A stretch of DNA of 64,000 nt, taken from JALORV01 sp035498175 (GTDB lineage: Bacteria; Pseudomonadota; Gammaproteobacteria; Burkholderiales; Burkholderiaceae_F). The notes below the pieces were generated by a model. The model ran no database searches. It saw nothing but the letters and a program-made list of their open reading frames with translations, and was not told the origin of the DNA. The DNA is taken from NCBI GenBank assembly GCA_035498175.1, contig DATKAJ010000020.1, positions 3,993-67,992 of the forward strand. Reading direction: 5' to 3'. A program made the position numbers and the translations under genes. Position 1 is the stretch's first letter; each line of letters starts with the position of its first letter. Shown piece by piece: positions 56,459 to 64,000 of this stretch.

Positions 56459-57973
56459 CTATTCGAAGTTGACGGCGTCGAACGAGATCGGTTGAGCGTT
56501 CCAGGCGGTGTTGCACCCGAGCGTTGGATAGGCGAAGTCGAAGACGACCTGATGGTTCGCGTCGAGGGCCACGATCCGGGTCGTCTGGTTGGCCGTTGCC
56601 GCGTAATCGATCAAAAGCGACTTGCCGGGCCCTTCGTATGCGCTCGAGCAGTACGCGGAATAGAGTGTCCGCCCGTTTTCGAAACGCCAGACCTCAGTTG
56701 CCATTCGGTTGATAGGGTCGATCAAATACGCGGAGACCGCGCTGTAGGTGCGACTGGCGCCGGCAGGGGCCCCGGATGGCTGATTCACACTGGCCGTCCC
56801 GTCATTGAACACCATCAGCAGTCCGTCCGATGTGATCGAGGTTGCGTGCTGGCCGATCGGATAGAGCCCACCAGGGGCAAGGGTCAGTGCCTTCGCCCGC
56901 AGCGAAGCGAATGTTGCCCAGTATTTCGTAGGATCCCCGAGGATCCACAGGATTTCCCCGGTGCTGTATTTCATCGTCATCAGGAAGTTCTCGCGGCTCG
57001 ACACGATCAGCGTGTCGTCGCGCGGGTCGTAGGTGGCGGCGTTCGCGTGAAACCAATCGACGCCGGGTCGCACGAATGCGGAGGCATCATCACCGGCCGC
57101 CGCCATTGTTGTGCTGATAATGACTGCCAAGTCCCACTGCTGGAGCAATGCGCCGGACACCTCGATCTCGGCGACGGTGCTGTCGAGGTTCGAGACACCG
57201 CCAATCTGCGTATCGACCTCCGCGAGAAGCCCGCTCTTGCCCGGGTCCAAGTTGTGGCTGAAGTTCGAGATCTCGTTGGAATTCGTCGACGCAGCGATCA
57301 CGGTTCCGTCGAGCTCCTCGCGAACGACGTGCGCGTCGGTTGAGTCGGCAATGACGAAACCGCCGTCCCGGAATGCCATCGCTCCGCCGTTGGCGACGCC
57401 GTCCTTTCCGATCCAGCGTACTTCTCCATCCGTGTCGACGACGACCGGCACTCCTGACGTGGACTTCATGAAGAAGAAGTCGAATCCGAGCGAGCTTGCG
57501 GATGTCCGTGACTGAATGACGCTGAGATGGTCGTAGACCCCGTTCGGGTCGGAATAGGCGCGGCTCGGCACTGCCGCCTGAAGCATCTCGCTCGAACCGT
57601 CGGCGAAAGTGAGCGTGAGATCGACGAAGTTTGTGCTTCCCGCGTAAAGCCCGATGACTGGCAGGTCGATTCCATCGCTGGCCGGCGCCAAGTAGCCGCG
57701 CTTCTGCAGTGCAGTCGACGTGTAGTGGACATGCACGGGCCTGGATAGGGAGCTTTGCTTGGGTTCAACCGTGTACTGTAGATCGACGATTCCGGCCAGC
57801 TTGGTGCCGCGCAGGTGCACGACGGCTATGAACGGCGAAAACCCGGCATCGACGCCACCTATGGACACGTCGGCCGTGTTCCCGGATTCCGTGGACCCCC
57901 CGCACGCTACAACGCTCGTGGCACACGCCATGGCGACCCCGAGCACCCGGCTTCGGCAGACCGAGAAATCCAT
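56459..57973 (-). CDS. Arylsulfotransferase (ASST)-like lipoprotein
   Basis: 504 aa exported protein with a signal sequence and lipobox (ATSVVAC). The mature part has the beta-propeller repeats of the arylsulfate sulfotransferase family: VVVDTDGEVRWIGKDG, the characteristic DWFHANAATYDPRDDTLIVSSREN with an active-site His, then STGEILWILGDPTKYW and GLYPIGQHATSITSDGLLMVFNDG. It is somewhat shorter than E. coli AssT. The enzyme would transfer sulfuryl groups between phenols in the periplasm, but no disulfide-forming partner genes are seen. Base composition is slightly lower in GC than its neighbours. Confidence 0.85.
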   Translation of the reverse strand: MDFSVCRSRVLGVAMACATSVVACGGSTESGNTADVSIGGVDAGFSPFIAVVHLRGTKLAGIVDLQYTVEPKQSSLSRPVHVHYTSTALQKRGYLAPASDGIDLPVIGLYAGSTNFVDLTLTFADGSSEMLQAAVPSRAYSDPNGVYDHLSVIQSRTSASSLGFDFFFMKSTSGVPVVVDTDGEVRWIGKDGVANGGAMAFRDGGFVIADSTDAHVVREELDGTVIAASTNSNEISNFSHNLDPGKSGLLAEVDTQIGGVSNLDSTVAEIEVSGALLQQWDLAVIISTTMAAAGDDASAFVRPGVDWFHANAATYDPRDDTLIVSSRENFLMTMKYSTGEILWILGDPTKYWATFASLRAKALTLAPGGLYPIGQHATSITSDGLLMVFNDGTASVNQPSGAPAGASRTYSAVSAYLIDPINRMATEVWRFENGRTLYSAYCSSAYEGPGKSLLIDYAATANQTTRIVALDANHQVVFDFAYPTLGCNTAWNAQPISFDAVNFE

Positions 57974-58492
57974 CCGTCTAACCCCCGCAATGTCAAATAT
58001 GCCGAAACGCGGCGTCGTGCTTGTAACGGCCTCGTGCTCGCGGCCGCAAGCAAGACTTATGCACTGGGAACATTTCGGAGACGCAAAAAAACATTTCAGA
58101 GATGCAAAAATAGTTACTGGCGATCAGGCACTGGCGAGACTCGGGCCTCGCGAATTCGCAACGGGTTGCCGATGCCAAGGGCCCTTTCTTGGCGGAATTA
58201 CTTGCCGGTACTTGAACTCGCCCCGGCCCTAGACGATCCGCGGCACCCCTTCGAGGGTCTACCAACCCGCTACCCACCGGCGACCATTGGATGCCGCTTG
58301 CGGCGCTCGGACTGTCCGGACGTGTGGACGGGACCGATGTCGGCTTCAGCGTGAATTCGACGACGGCTTCCGTGCTGCGCTAACGGCGGCCAAGGTCGTA
58401 CGGGACGTGGACGGACCGAGCGGTTGCCGCCGAACCGCATTGTCTTGCTGGTCATAATGTGGTCCAGTTTCCCCGGCGCTACGGAGGATTTC
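57974..58492. other. Divergent intergenic region (519 bases) with 21-bp direct repeats
   Basis: No gene is supported here. The region separates the minus-strand arylsulfotransferase-like gene from the plus-strand reductase operon and contains the tandem repeats described separately. The right end (58490-58492) carries the GGAGG ribosome-binding site of the reductase gene just upstream. Confidence 0.55.
58069..58110. repeat. Two tandem 21-bp direct repeats
   Basis: Units at 58069-58089 and 58090-58110 are directly adjacent and match at 19 of 21 positions. The shared core is AACATTTC-GAGA-GCAAAAA, with variation at the CGG/CAG and ACG/ATG positions. The 21-base period equals two helical turns, so a protein dimer or two copies could bind on one face. 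They lie in the gap between divergent genes, 96 bases upstream of the arylsulfotransferase-like start, and are candidates for a regulator operator. Confidence 0.75.
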
Positions 58493-59242
58493 ATGTCACC
58501 TTTGCGAAACGTGGACGAAGCGCGACGCCGCTGGCTGCTCGCGCCCGCTGCCCTCGGAATTGCCGCGGCACTCGATTCACCCATAACGTTTGCACAGCCT
58601 TCCGGTGGCAAGCCGCTGCCGATCGGCGTGATCGGCGCGGGGCGTATCGGAGGCACGATCGGGGGCCTGTGGGTAAAGGCTGGCCACCCCGTCTACTTCT
58701 CGTCGCGCCACCCCGAAGAGCTGAAGGACCTGGTCGCGAACCTCGGGCCGCTCGCACACGCGGGACCAGTCGACGAGGCGATCAGGTTCGGTGAAGTGAT
58801 CTTCATCGCCGTCCCGTACGGTGCGCTGCCGCAGATCGGGCGCGACTATGGGGCGTTACTGAAGGGCAAGGTCGTTCTCGATGCAGGAAATGCGTCTCAG
58901 GCGCGCGACGGGGACATCGCGAAGGAGGCCGAGCGCGACGGCGTTGGCGGGACCTCCCAGAAGTACCTGCCCGGGACGCGGCTCGTACGCGCGTTCAACA
59001 CGATGTCGTACACGATCTTTGCTCGGGAAGCGAACCGGCCCGCGCCGCGGATGGCGGTGCCGATCGCGGGCGACGATCCGGACGCAGTGAAGACCGCAGA
59101 AGCGCTGGTGCGGGACGCGGGATTCGATCCGGTCGTCGTCGGCAAGCTCGCAGACGCCGCGCGCTTCCAGCGCGGCGCCCCCGGGTACGGGCAATCGGTG
59201 ACTGCCGCGGAACTGAGGAAGACGCTCTCGCTCGGAGAATGA
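58493..59242 (+). CDS. Exported NADP-binding oxidoreductase (F420-dependent NADP reductase-like)
   Basis: 249 aa. An N-terminal stretch with RRRWLLAPAALGIAAALDSP looks like a Tat-type signal. The mature part has a Rossmann fold of the NADPH:F420 reductase/COG2085 type (IGVIGAGRIGGTIGGLWVKAGH; FSSRHPEEL; VRAFNTMSY). An exported enzyme of this family is odd because its cofactor is cytosolic. Alternatively the N-terminus is not cleaved. Start is the ATG at 58493 with GGAGGA upstream. It overlaps the next gene by four bases (ATGA). Confidence 0.85.
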   Translation: MSPLRNVDEARRRWLLAPAALGIAAALDSPITFAQPSGGKPLPIGVIGAGRIGGTIGGLWVKAGHPVYFSSRHPEELKDLVANLGPLAHAGPVDEAIRFGEVIFIAVPYGALPQIGRDYGALLKGKVVLDAGNASQARDGDIAKEAERDGVGGTSQKYLPGTRLVRAFNTMSYTIFAREANRPAPRMAVPIAGDDPDAVKTAEALVRDAGFDPVVVGKLADAARFQRGAPGYGQSVTAAELRKTLSLGE

Positions 59243-60525
59243 CGCTGGGGGAGCACTGGATCAGGCGGGTGGTGCCGGCGACTCCCGCCGAGCGCGCGGC
59301 CGCGCTGTGGTCGTTCGCGTACTTCTTCATGCTGCTTGCCGGCTATTACGTGTTGCGCCCGCTGCGAGACCAAATGGGCATTGCCGGCGGCATCAAAACG
59401 CTTCCGTGGCTCTTCACGGCGACGTTCGTGACGCTGTTGGTCGCGCAGCCGCTGTACGGGGCGCTCGTCGCGAAGCTGCCGCGGCGTCGGTTCATCCCCT
59501 TCGTCTATCACTTCTTCGCCGCAAACCTGGCGCTTTTCTGGCTGCTGCTGGTCCTCGGAATCGAAACCGTAGCCGTCGCCCGCGTGTTTTTCGTATGGGT
59601 AAGCGTCTTCAATCTCTTCGCGGTCACCGTATTCTGGTCCTTCATGGCCGACCTGTTCACGAGCGAGCAGGGCAAGCGGCTCTTTGGATTCATCGGGGCG
59701 GGGGGGACAGCGGGTGCGTTGCTTGGCCCTGTACTCACGATCGCGCTCTCGGTGCCGCTGGGGCCGGAGAACCTGCTGATCGTCGCCATTGTGCTGCTCG
59801 AAGCCGCTGTCTACTGCGTCCACCGCCTTGGCCGCATCGCTGCTCCACTGCCGCGGGCGAATCAGGCAATAGAGCGCATCGGAGGTAGCGCGTTCGCGGC
59901 GTTCTCGAAGGTGCTGCGGTCGCCGTACCTGCTCGGTGTCGCCGCGTGGGTGAGCCTGCTGTCGTTCGGCGCGACGATCCTCTATTTCGCGCAGGCCAAC
60001 CTGGTGGCGAGCGGCGTGCAGGGTGCGGGGGCGCAAACCCGGGTATTCGCCAGCATCGACCTCGCGGTGAGCGTGCTGACGCTCGTGACACAGATTGTCG
60101 CTACCGGTCCGCTGCTTAAGCGCTTCGGCACCTCGGTTGCGGCAGGCGTCCTGCCCGCCGTCTATGTGGTGGGCTTCGCCGTGCTCGCGCTGCTGCCGAC
60201 GCTGACGGTGGTCCTCGTGTTCCAGGTGATTCAGCGGTGGGCCAATTTCGCAATTGCCAATCCTGCCCGTCAACTGTTCTTCACCGTTGTCGGGCGTGAC
60301 GAAAAGTACAAGGCCAAGAACCTGATAGACGTGGTCGTCTACCGGGGTTCCGATGCGGTTTACGGTTGGGTGTTCGACAGCCTCCAGGTGCTCGGCCTGA
60401 AGCTCGGCACGATTGCTGCCTGCGCGCTGCCCGTGTCGTTCGCCTGGATTGCGCTTTCCGCCGCGCTGGGCCGCACGCAGGAGAGACGGGCCGCGGCGGC
60501 GGCCGAACCTGTCCCGGGAGAATAG
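59239..60525 (+). CDS. MFS/ATP:ADP antiporter-like membrane transporter
   Basis: 428 aa polytopic membrane protein with about 12 hydrophobic spans. The start (FAYFFMLLAGYYVLRPLRDQMGI) and the central GKRLFGFIGAGGTAGALLGPVL resemble the major-facilitator relatives grouped with nucleotide translocases (Npt1/Npt2-Tlc type). Substrate unknown. It overlaps the reductase gene and precedes the aldo/keto reductase gene by two bases, so the three are one operon. Confidence 0.85.
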   Translation: MTLGEHWIRRVVPATPAERAAALWSFAYFFMLLAGYYVLRPLRDQMGIAGGIKTLPWLFTATFVTLLVAQPLYGALVAKLPRRRFIPFVYHFFAANLALFWLLLVLGIETVAVARVFFVWVSVFNLFAVTVFWSFMADLFTSEQGKRLFGFIGAGGTAGALLGPVLTIALSVPLGPENLLIVAIVLLEAAVYCVHRLGRIAAPLPRANQAIERIGGSAFAAFSKVLRSPYLLGVAAWVSLLSFGATILYFAQANLVASGVQGAGAQTRVFASIDLAVSVLTLVTQIVATGPLLKRFGTSVAAGVLPAVYVVGFAVLALLPTLTVVLVFQVIQRWANFAIANPARQLFFTVVGRDEKYKAKNLIDVVVYRGSDAVYGWVFDSLQVLGLKLGTIAACALPVSFAWIALSAALGRTQERRAAAAAEPVPGE

Positions 60526-60527
60526 AC

Positions 60528-61421
60528 ATGCTGCTTTCGCGCCGTCACTTCGTGGCGTTACCGCTGGCCGCGCTGCTGCCGCATAGAGTGAACTCGCAGC
60601 CGGCCCTCGGGCCGCTCATCACGCGGGCGATCCCGAGCAGCGGCGAGGCCTTGCCGGCAGTCGGTCTCGGCACGGCGTATGTGTTCAACCGGGACGACGG
60701 CGAGACGCGCCAGAAGGCGGGCGAGGTCCTGCAGGCGCTCGTCAGCGGCGGAGGCCGTCTCATCGACACCGCGTCGACCTACGGCGACGCCGAGAGCGTG
60801 CTCGGAAGTGTTGTCGCGACGTCGGGCATGCGCGAGCGGCTCTTCCTCGCCACCAAGGTCGAAGCGCCTTCCGTAAGCGAGTTCAAGCGCTCGCTCGCCA
60901 GGTTGCGCGTGGCGCAAGTTGACCTGCTCCAGTTGCACAACGTGCGGGACGCCCGACAGTCGCTCGCGCAGTTCCGCGAGTGGAAAGCTCAAGGCCTGTG
61001 CCGCTACATCGGCATCACGTCGACCTTCCATCAGGACTTTGCAGCCGTCGAGGCGGTGCTGAAGAACGAGAAGCCGGAGTTCGTGCAGATCGACTACTCG
61101 ATCGACAACCGGGTTGCCGAGGAGCGCATTCTTCCGCTCGCTGCCGACGTGCGAGCCGGCGTGCTCACCGCGGTGCCGCTTGGACGCGCGCGACTCTTCC
61201 GCGCCGTGCGCGGGCAGCCGATTCCTGAATGGGCGCGCGAATTTTCAGCCACCTGGGCGGAGTTCTTCCTGAAGTTCCTGCTCGCAGATGAGCGAATCAC
61301 CGCCGTGATTCCCGGGACGTCGAGCGCGGAACATATGGCAGAAAACCTTGGCGCGATGCGTGGGCGTCTGCCGAGCGCTGATGAGCGTAAGCGCATGGCG
61401 TCCTTCGTCGCGACTCTCTAG
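60528..61421 (+). CDS. Tat-exported aldo/keto reductase
   Basis: 297 aa. The N-terminus has a twin-arginine signal (LLSRRHFVALPLAALLPH). The AKR tetrad is visible: Asp and Tyr in DTASTYGDAES, Lys in FLATKVEA and His in LLQLHNVRD. The NADP-binding end has AVIPGTSSAEHMAENLGAM. An exported AKR using a cytosolic cofactor is unusual. It is the third gene of this operon, directly after the transporter. Start is the ATG at 60528. Confidence 0.9.
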   Translation: MLLSRRHFVALPLAALLPHRVNSQPALGPLITRAIPSSGEALPAVGLGTAYVFNRDDGETRQKAGEVLQALVSGGGRLIDTASTYGDAESVLGSVVATSGMRERLFLATKVEAPSVSEFKRSLARLRVAQVDLLQLHNVRDARQSLAQFREWKAQGLCRYIGITSTFHQDFAAVEAVLKNEKPEFVQIDYSIDNRVAEERILPLAADVRAGVLTAVPLGRARLFRAVRGQPIPEWAREFSATWAEFFLKFLLADERITAVIPGTSSAEHMAENLGAMRGRLPSADERKRMASFVATL

Positions 61422-61626
61422 AGCCAGGCCGCCCGAGGCTTGTCTGAAATCGGCTGGAGCGCGGGCCGCTGCAGTTCTCAAGGCAACGCGCCGGCCCAAG
61501 GCAGCGGTACGGCCGTCCGCTTTGGGGTCGATAGCCGCTTCGCTTCCCTTCGCGCGCGGACTGCGCCAAGTGTGATTGAGACCGTGGTGGCTCGCGCCTT
61601 TGCGTCCAAGCCGTTGACGCTCCAAC

Positions 61627-62841
61627 TCAGCGCCGGCCGCCGGCAAGCGCACGTGCGCGCGGATGCGCGCGCAGGCGGATCATGGCCCACACGCCGAGCG
61701 CCGGCCCGATGGCCAGTGGCGCGAACGCGTAGGTCCAGCCGAGCGCGTCGATGAGGTACGGCATCAGGTGGATCGTCAGCAGCGTCAGCGTGAACCCCAT
61801 CGCGGTCTGGAAAGTCAGCATGGTGCCGACGCGCGCCGGGTCGGCCAGCTCCGCAATCGATGCCGAGAACTGCGCTGAATCCGCGACGATCGCGATGCCC
61901 CAGAGGATGCAGACCGCGGTCAGCCAGGCCGGCGAGCCGCCGTAGAGCAGTCCGATCAGCGCAGCGCAACTGCCAGAGACGCTCATCGCGACGATCGTGA
62001 TCGCGGTGCGCCCGAAGCGATCCGCCAGGTAGCCCGCAGCGACGCAGCCGATCGCGCCGGCGGCGACGGTCGCAAACGCCGCGAGTTTCGCGAGCGAAGC
62101 ACCGTGCTGCGGCAGCGCCAGCGCGAAGCTCGCGTTCAGGAATACCGCGATCCACGCCCACATCGCGTAGAGCTCCCACATGTGACCGAGGTAGCCCAGG
62201 TTCGCCAGCCGCAGCGGCACGTCGCGCCAGGCCGCGAGCACGGCGCGCGGGTCGAAGCGGGGCGCCGGCGAACGGTTCGGCCCGATGCCGGCAAACCCGA
62301 TCAGCACCGCCGCCGCCAGCGCACTGGCCGAGGCCATGGCGACGGGAATGCGCCAATCCACGCCGCCGATCAGATTGAACAGGTGCGGGGTCGCCGAACC
62401 GAAGGTGAGCGCGCCCACAAGGATGCCGACCATCAGTCCCATGTCGCCGCGCGCCCAGGTCGCAGCCAGCTTCATCCCGACCGGATAGACGCCGGCCATC
62501 GCAACGCCGGTGACGAAGCGCAGCAACGGCGCGACCGGCGTGGTCGGATCAATCGTCAGCAGCAGCGCATTGGCGGCTGCGCCGAGCAGCGCCGCGGCGG
62601 CGATGAAGCGGCGCGGGTCGAGCCGGTCAGCAAGTCCGAAGAAGGCGCTGAGCAGGCAGCCGACCACGAAGCCCGCTTGCACCGCGCTCGTCAGTGCCGC
62701 TTGCATGTTCTTCGACAGCGCGTACTGCGCGATCAGCGAAGGCACGACCGCCGAGGCCGAGAACCAGAGGGCCATCGCGCCCACCTGGGTCAGTGCGATG
62801 ATCACGATCGAGCGGGTCTTGGGCGACACTGCCAGGCTCAC
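61627..62841 (-). CDS. Major facilitator superfamily transporter
   Basis: 404 aa MFS protein with 12 predicted spans (IIALTQVGAMALWFSASAVVP; LLRFVTGVAMAGVYPVGMKL; AAGYLADRFGRTAITIVAMSV). Start is a GTG at 62841 overlapping the stop of the GT2 gene (GTGA); the longer open frame upstream lies inside that gene. The substrate is unknown. Confidence 0.88.
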   Translation of the reverse strand: MSLAVSPKTRSIVIIALTQVGAMALWFSASAVVPSLIAQYALSKNMQAALTSAVQAGFVVGCLLSAFFGLADRLDPRRFIAAAALLGAAANALLLTIDPTTPVAPLLRFVTGVAMAGVYPVGMKLAATWARGDMGLMVGILVGALTFGSATPHLFNLIGGVDWRIPVAMASASALAAAVLIGFAGIGPNRSPAPRFDPRAVLAAWRDVPLRLANLGYLGHMWELYAMWAWIAVFLNASFALALPQHGASLAKLAAFATVAAGAIGCVAAGYLADRFGRTAITIVAMSVSGSCAALIGLLYGGSPAWLTAVCILWGIAIVADSAQFSASIAELADPARVGTMLTFQTAMGFTLTLLTIHLMPYLIDALGWTYAFAPLAIGPALGVWAMIRLRAHPRARALAGGRR

Positions 62842-63659
62842 GCGGCCGCGGACGGATAGAGGTCGAGCCCGCGCGTCGCACGCGTCGTGTGTCCGCGGAT
62901 ACGCTGTTGCAGCCGGTCCCAGTTCTCGCCTTCGGCGCGCCGGTCGTTTTCGCGGTGCCACAGGTGCAGCACGCCGGTGGCGTACGCACCCTCCTTGCGG
63001 CGCACGCCGGCGTTGATCAGCCGCACCGCCAGGTCGGAATCCTCGTAGCCCCACCCCTCGAAGCTTTCGTCGAAGCCATTGACCGCGCGCAGGTCTTCGC
63101 GCCAGACGCCGAGGTTGCAGGTGCGGACGCGCTGCCAGCGCTTCGCGGCAAGCTTGCGCAGTGGTCCGAGCGGAAGTTGCAGCAGCGGCAGGGTGCGATT
63201 GATGTCGCCGCGACGATGGGCCGCGCTCCACTGCGCGTTGCTCCAGTCGTGCAGCGGCAGCTGGCTGTCGAGCGCGGTGCGGGTGAAAGCCTCACCGAGC
63301 AATGTGCGGTTGCCCGCCACCATCCAGTGCGGTTCGGCGAGCGCCCGATGGCGCGCGAGGAACGTGGGTCGCGGGATGCAGTCGCCGTCGACGAAGACGA
63401 TGTACTCGCCGCGTGCGATTGCTGTCGCGCGGTTGCGTGCGGCGCCGGCCCGGAACCCGCGGTCCTCCTGCCAGACATGCTGCACGGGCACAGGAGCCGC
63501 TGCGGCGAAGGTCTCGACAAGCGCGCGCGTGTCATCGCCCGAGCCGTCGTCGGCCACGAGGATCTCGAAGCCGCGGTCGCGCTGCGCGGCGAAGCCCATC
63601 AGCACCGCGCGCAGGGCATCGGGCCGGTTGTAGGTCGTGACGACGACCGAGATGAGCAT
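62838..63659 (-). CDS. Family 2 glycosyltransferase with C-terminal galactosyltransferase-like segment
   Basis: 273 aa GT-A glycosyltransferase: ISVVVTTYNRPDALRAVL, EILVADDGSGDDTR, the DxD motif in YIVFVDGDCIPRP, and NGFDESFEGWGYEDSDLAVRL, the acceptor-side segment of galactosyltransferase-type C-termini. It probably adds a sugar to LPS or another surface glycan. It lies 12 bases after the partial glycosyltransferase gene. Confidence 0.92.
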   Translation of the reverse strand: MLISVVVTTYNRPDALRAVLMGFAAQRDRGFEILVADDGSGDDTRALVETFAAAAPVPVQHVWQEDRGFRAGAARNRATAIARGEYIVFVDGDCIPRPTFLARHRALAEPHWMVAGNRTLLGEAFTRTALDSQLPLHDWSNAQWSAAHRRGDINRTLPLLQLPLGPLRKLAAKRWQRVRTCNLGVWREDLRAVNGFDESFEGWGYEDSDLAVRLINAGVRRKEGAYATGVLHLWHRENDRRAEGENWDRLQQRIRGHTTRATRGLDLYPSAAA

Positions 63660-63671
63660 TCGCGGGAGACC

Positions 63672-64000
63672 CTAGCGCTTCAAACTGGAGGGAAGAGCCG
63701 GTTCGCTTGTCAGCTGCTGCATGCGTTCCGTGTACTTGGCGTAGCGATAGAACGTGCCTTCGAAATTGGACAGCGCGATCACGAATCCGGCCCAGCCGTC
63801 GAGGAAACCCGCACGCACGACGTAATGACGCATGAACGCCCCGATGCCATGCGCGAGCGCCGACCACATCGACGGTGCGGTACTGCGAGCCGCGAGGCGC
63901 TCAACGCCCAGCGTCGAGTAGCGCTGCATCTTGTGCACGATCTGCGCCAGGTCGCGGAACGGCACCTGCGCGATCGGCTCGCTGGTGCGGTCGAGTCGGC
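63672..64000 (-). CDS. LPS-core-type glycosyltransferase, C-terminal part (partial; runs off the window edge)
   Basis: The frame is open to the end of the window, so the N-terminal catalytic half is missing. The visible 108 or so residues have the C-terminal signature of WaaE/KdtX-type GT2 enzymes (IVHKMQRYSTLGVERLAARS; HYVVRAGFLDGWAGFVIALS; EGTFYRYAKYTERM). It is the upstream gene of a short glycan/transport operon with the full GT2 and the MFS gene. Confidence 0.82.
   Translation of the reverse strand, partial: RLDRTSEPIAQVPFRDLAQIVHKMQRYSTLGVERLAARSTAPSMWSALAHGIGAFMRHYVVRAGFLDGWAGFVIALSNFEGTFYRYAKYTERMQQLTSEPALPSSLKR

Overview
This 64 kb window is a high-GC bacterial chromosome segment with dense, tightly packed operons. 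It has frequent ATGA and GTGA start/stop overlaps and some GTG and TTG starts. The gene content suggests a Gram-negative proteobacterium, most likely betaproteobacterial: a TctC/Bug-type solute-binding protein, LPS-type GT2 glycosyltransferases, an LpxL-type acyltransferase, an AidB-like dehydrogenase, and a membrane Fe-S oxidoreductase with CCG motifs. The lineage is an inference. No rRNA, tRNA, CRISPR array or insertion sequence was recognised.

Layout. 0-5 kb: the tail of an unknown gene, a SulP transporter fused to STAS and cyclic-nucleotide-binding domains, a cyclic-nucleotide-binding patatin phospholipase and a DUF1992 protein. 5-8 kb: a small lipoprotein resembling a protease propeptide, then a secreted subtilase with a c-type heme motif (CxxCH) inside its catalytic domain and a GlyGly-CTERM-like tail. 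8-27 kb: a molybdenum hydroxylase locus of the CO-dehydrogenase family (form II signature). It has XdhC, CoxS-CoxL-CoxM, a VOC protein and an AidB-like dehydrogenase. An opposite-strand peptide-type ABC transporter operon with two tandem Tat-type binding proteins follows, then the maturation genes coxD-coxE-coxG, a CMD-family protein and a methyltransferase.

27-36.6 kb: UspA, a cation/proton antiporter and DUF190 in overlapping order, a ChrB-N protein, a GDT1/COG4280-like membrane protein, a GYD protein, a membrane Fe-S oxidoreductase, a lipoprotein and an ankyrin-repeat protein. 36.7-43.4 kb: a compact seven-gene dedicated fatty-acid synthase operon with FabL-like enoyl reductase, FabG, an unusual ACP, a double-hotdog dehydratase, two ketosynthases and an AcpS/LpxL-type acyltransferase fusion. 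It resembles the rhizobial acpXL-lpxXL very-long-chain fatty acid locus but has its own reductases and carrier-activating enzyme. I regard it as the best candidate for an undescribed system here.

43.4-50.3 kb: an EamA exporter, a transglutaminase-like protein, an HMG-CoA reductase, a TctC protein, a D-threonine-aldolase-like PLP enzyme, dcd and a DUF4124 protein. 50.4-56 kb: dnaE with a perfect DnaA box upstream, followed by a TIR-membrane-TPR protein with a TTG start and a degenerate tail. 56-64 kb: an arylsulfotransferase-like lipoprotein diverging, across a region with perfect-period 21-bp direct repeats, from an operon of two putatively exported redox enzymes and a transporter. An MFS transporter and two LPS-type glycosyltransferases close the window; the last runs off the edge.
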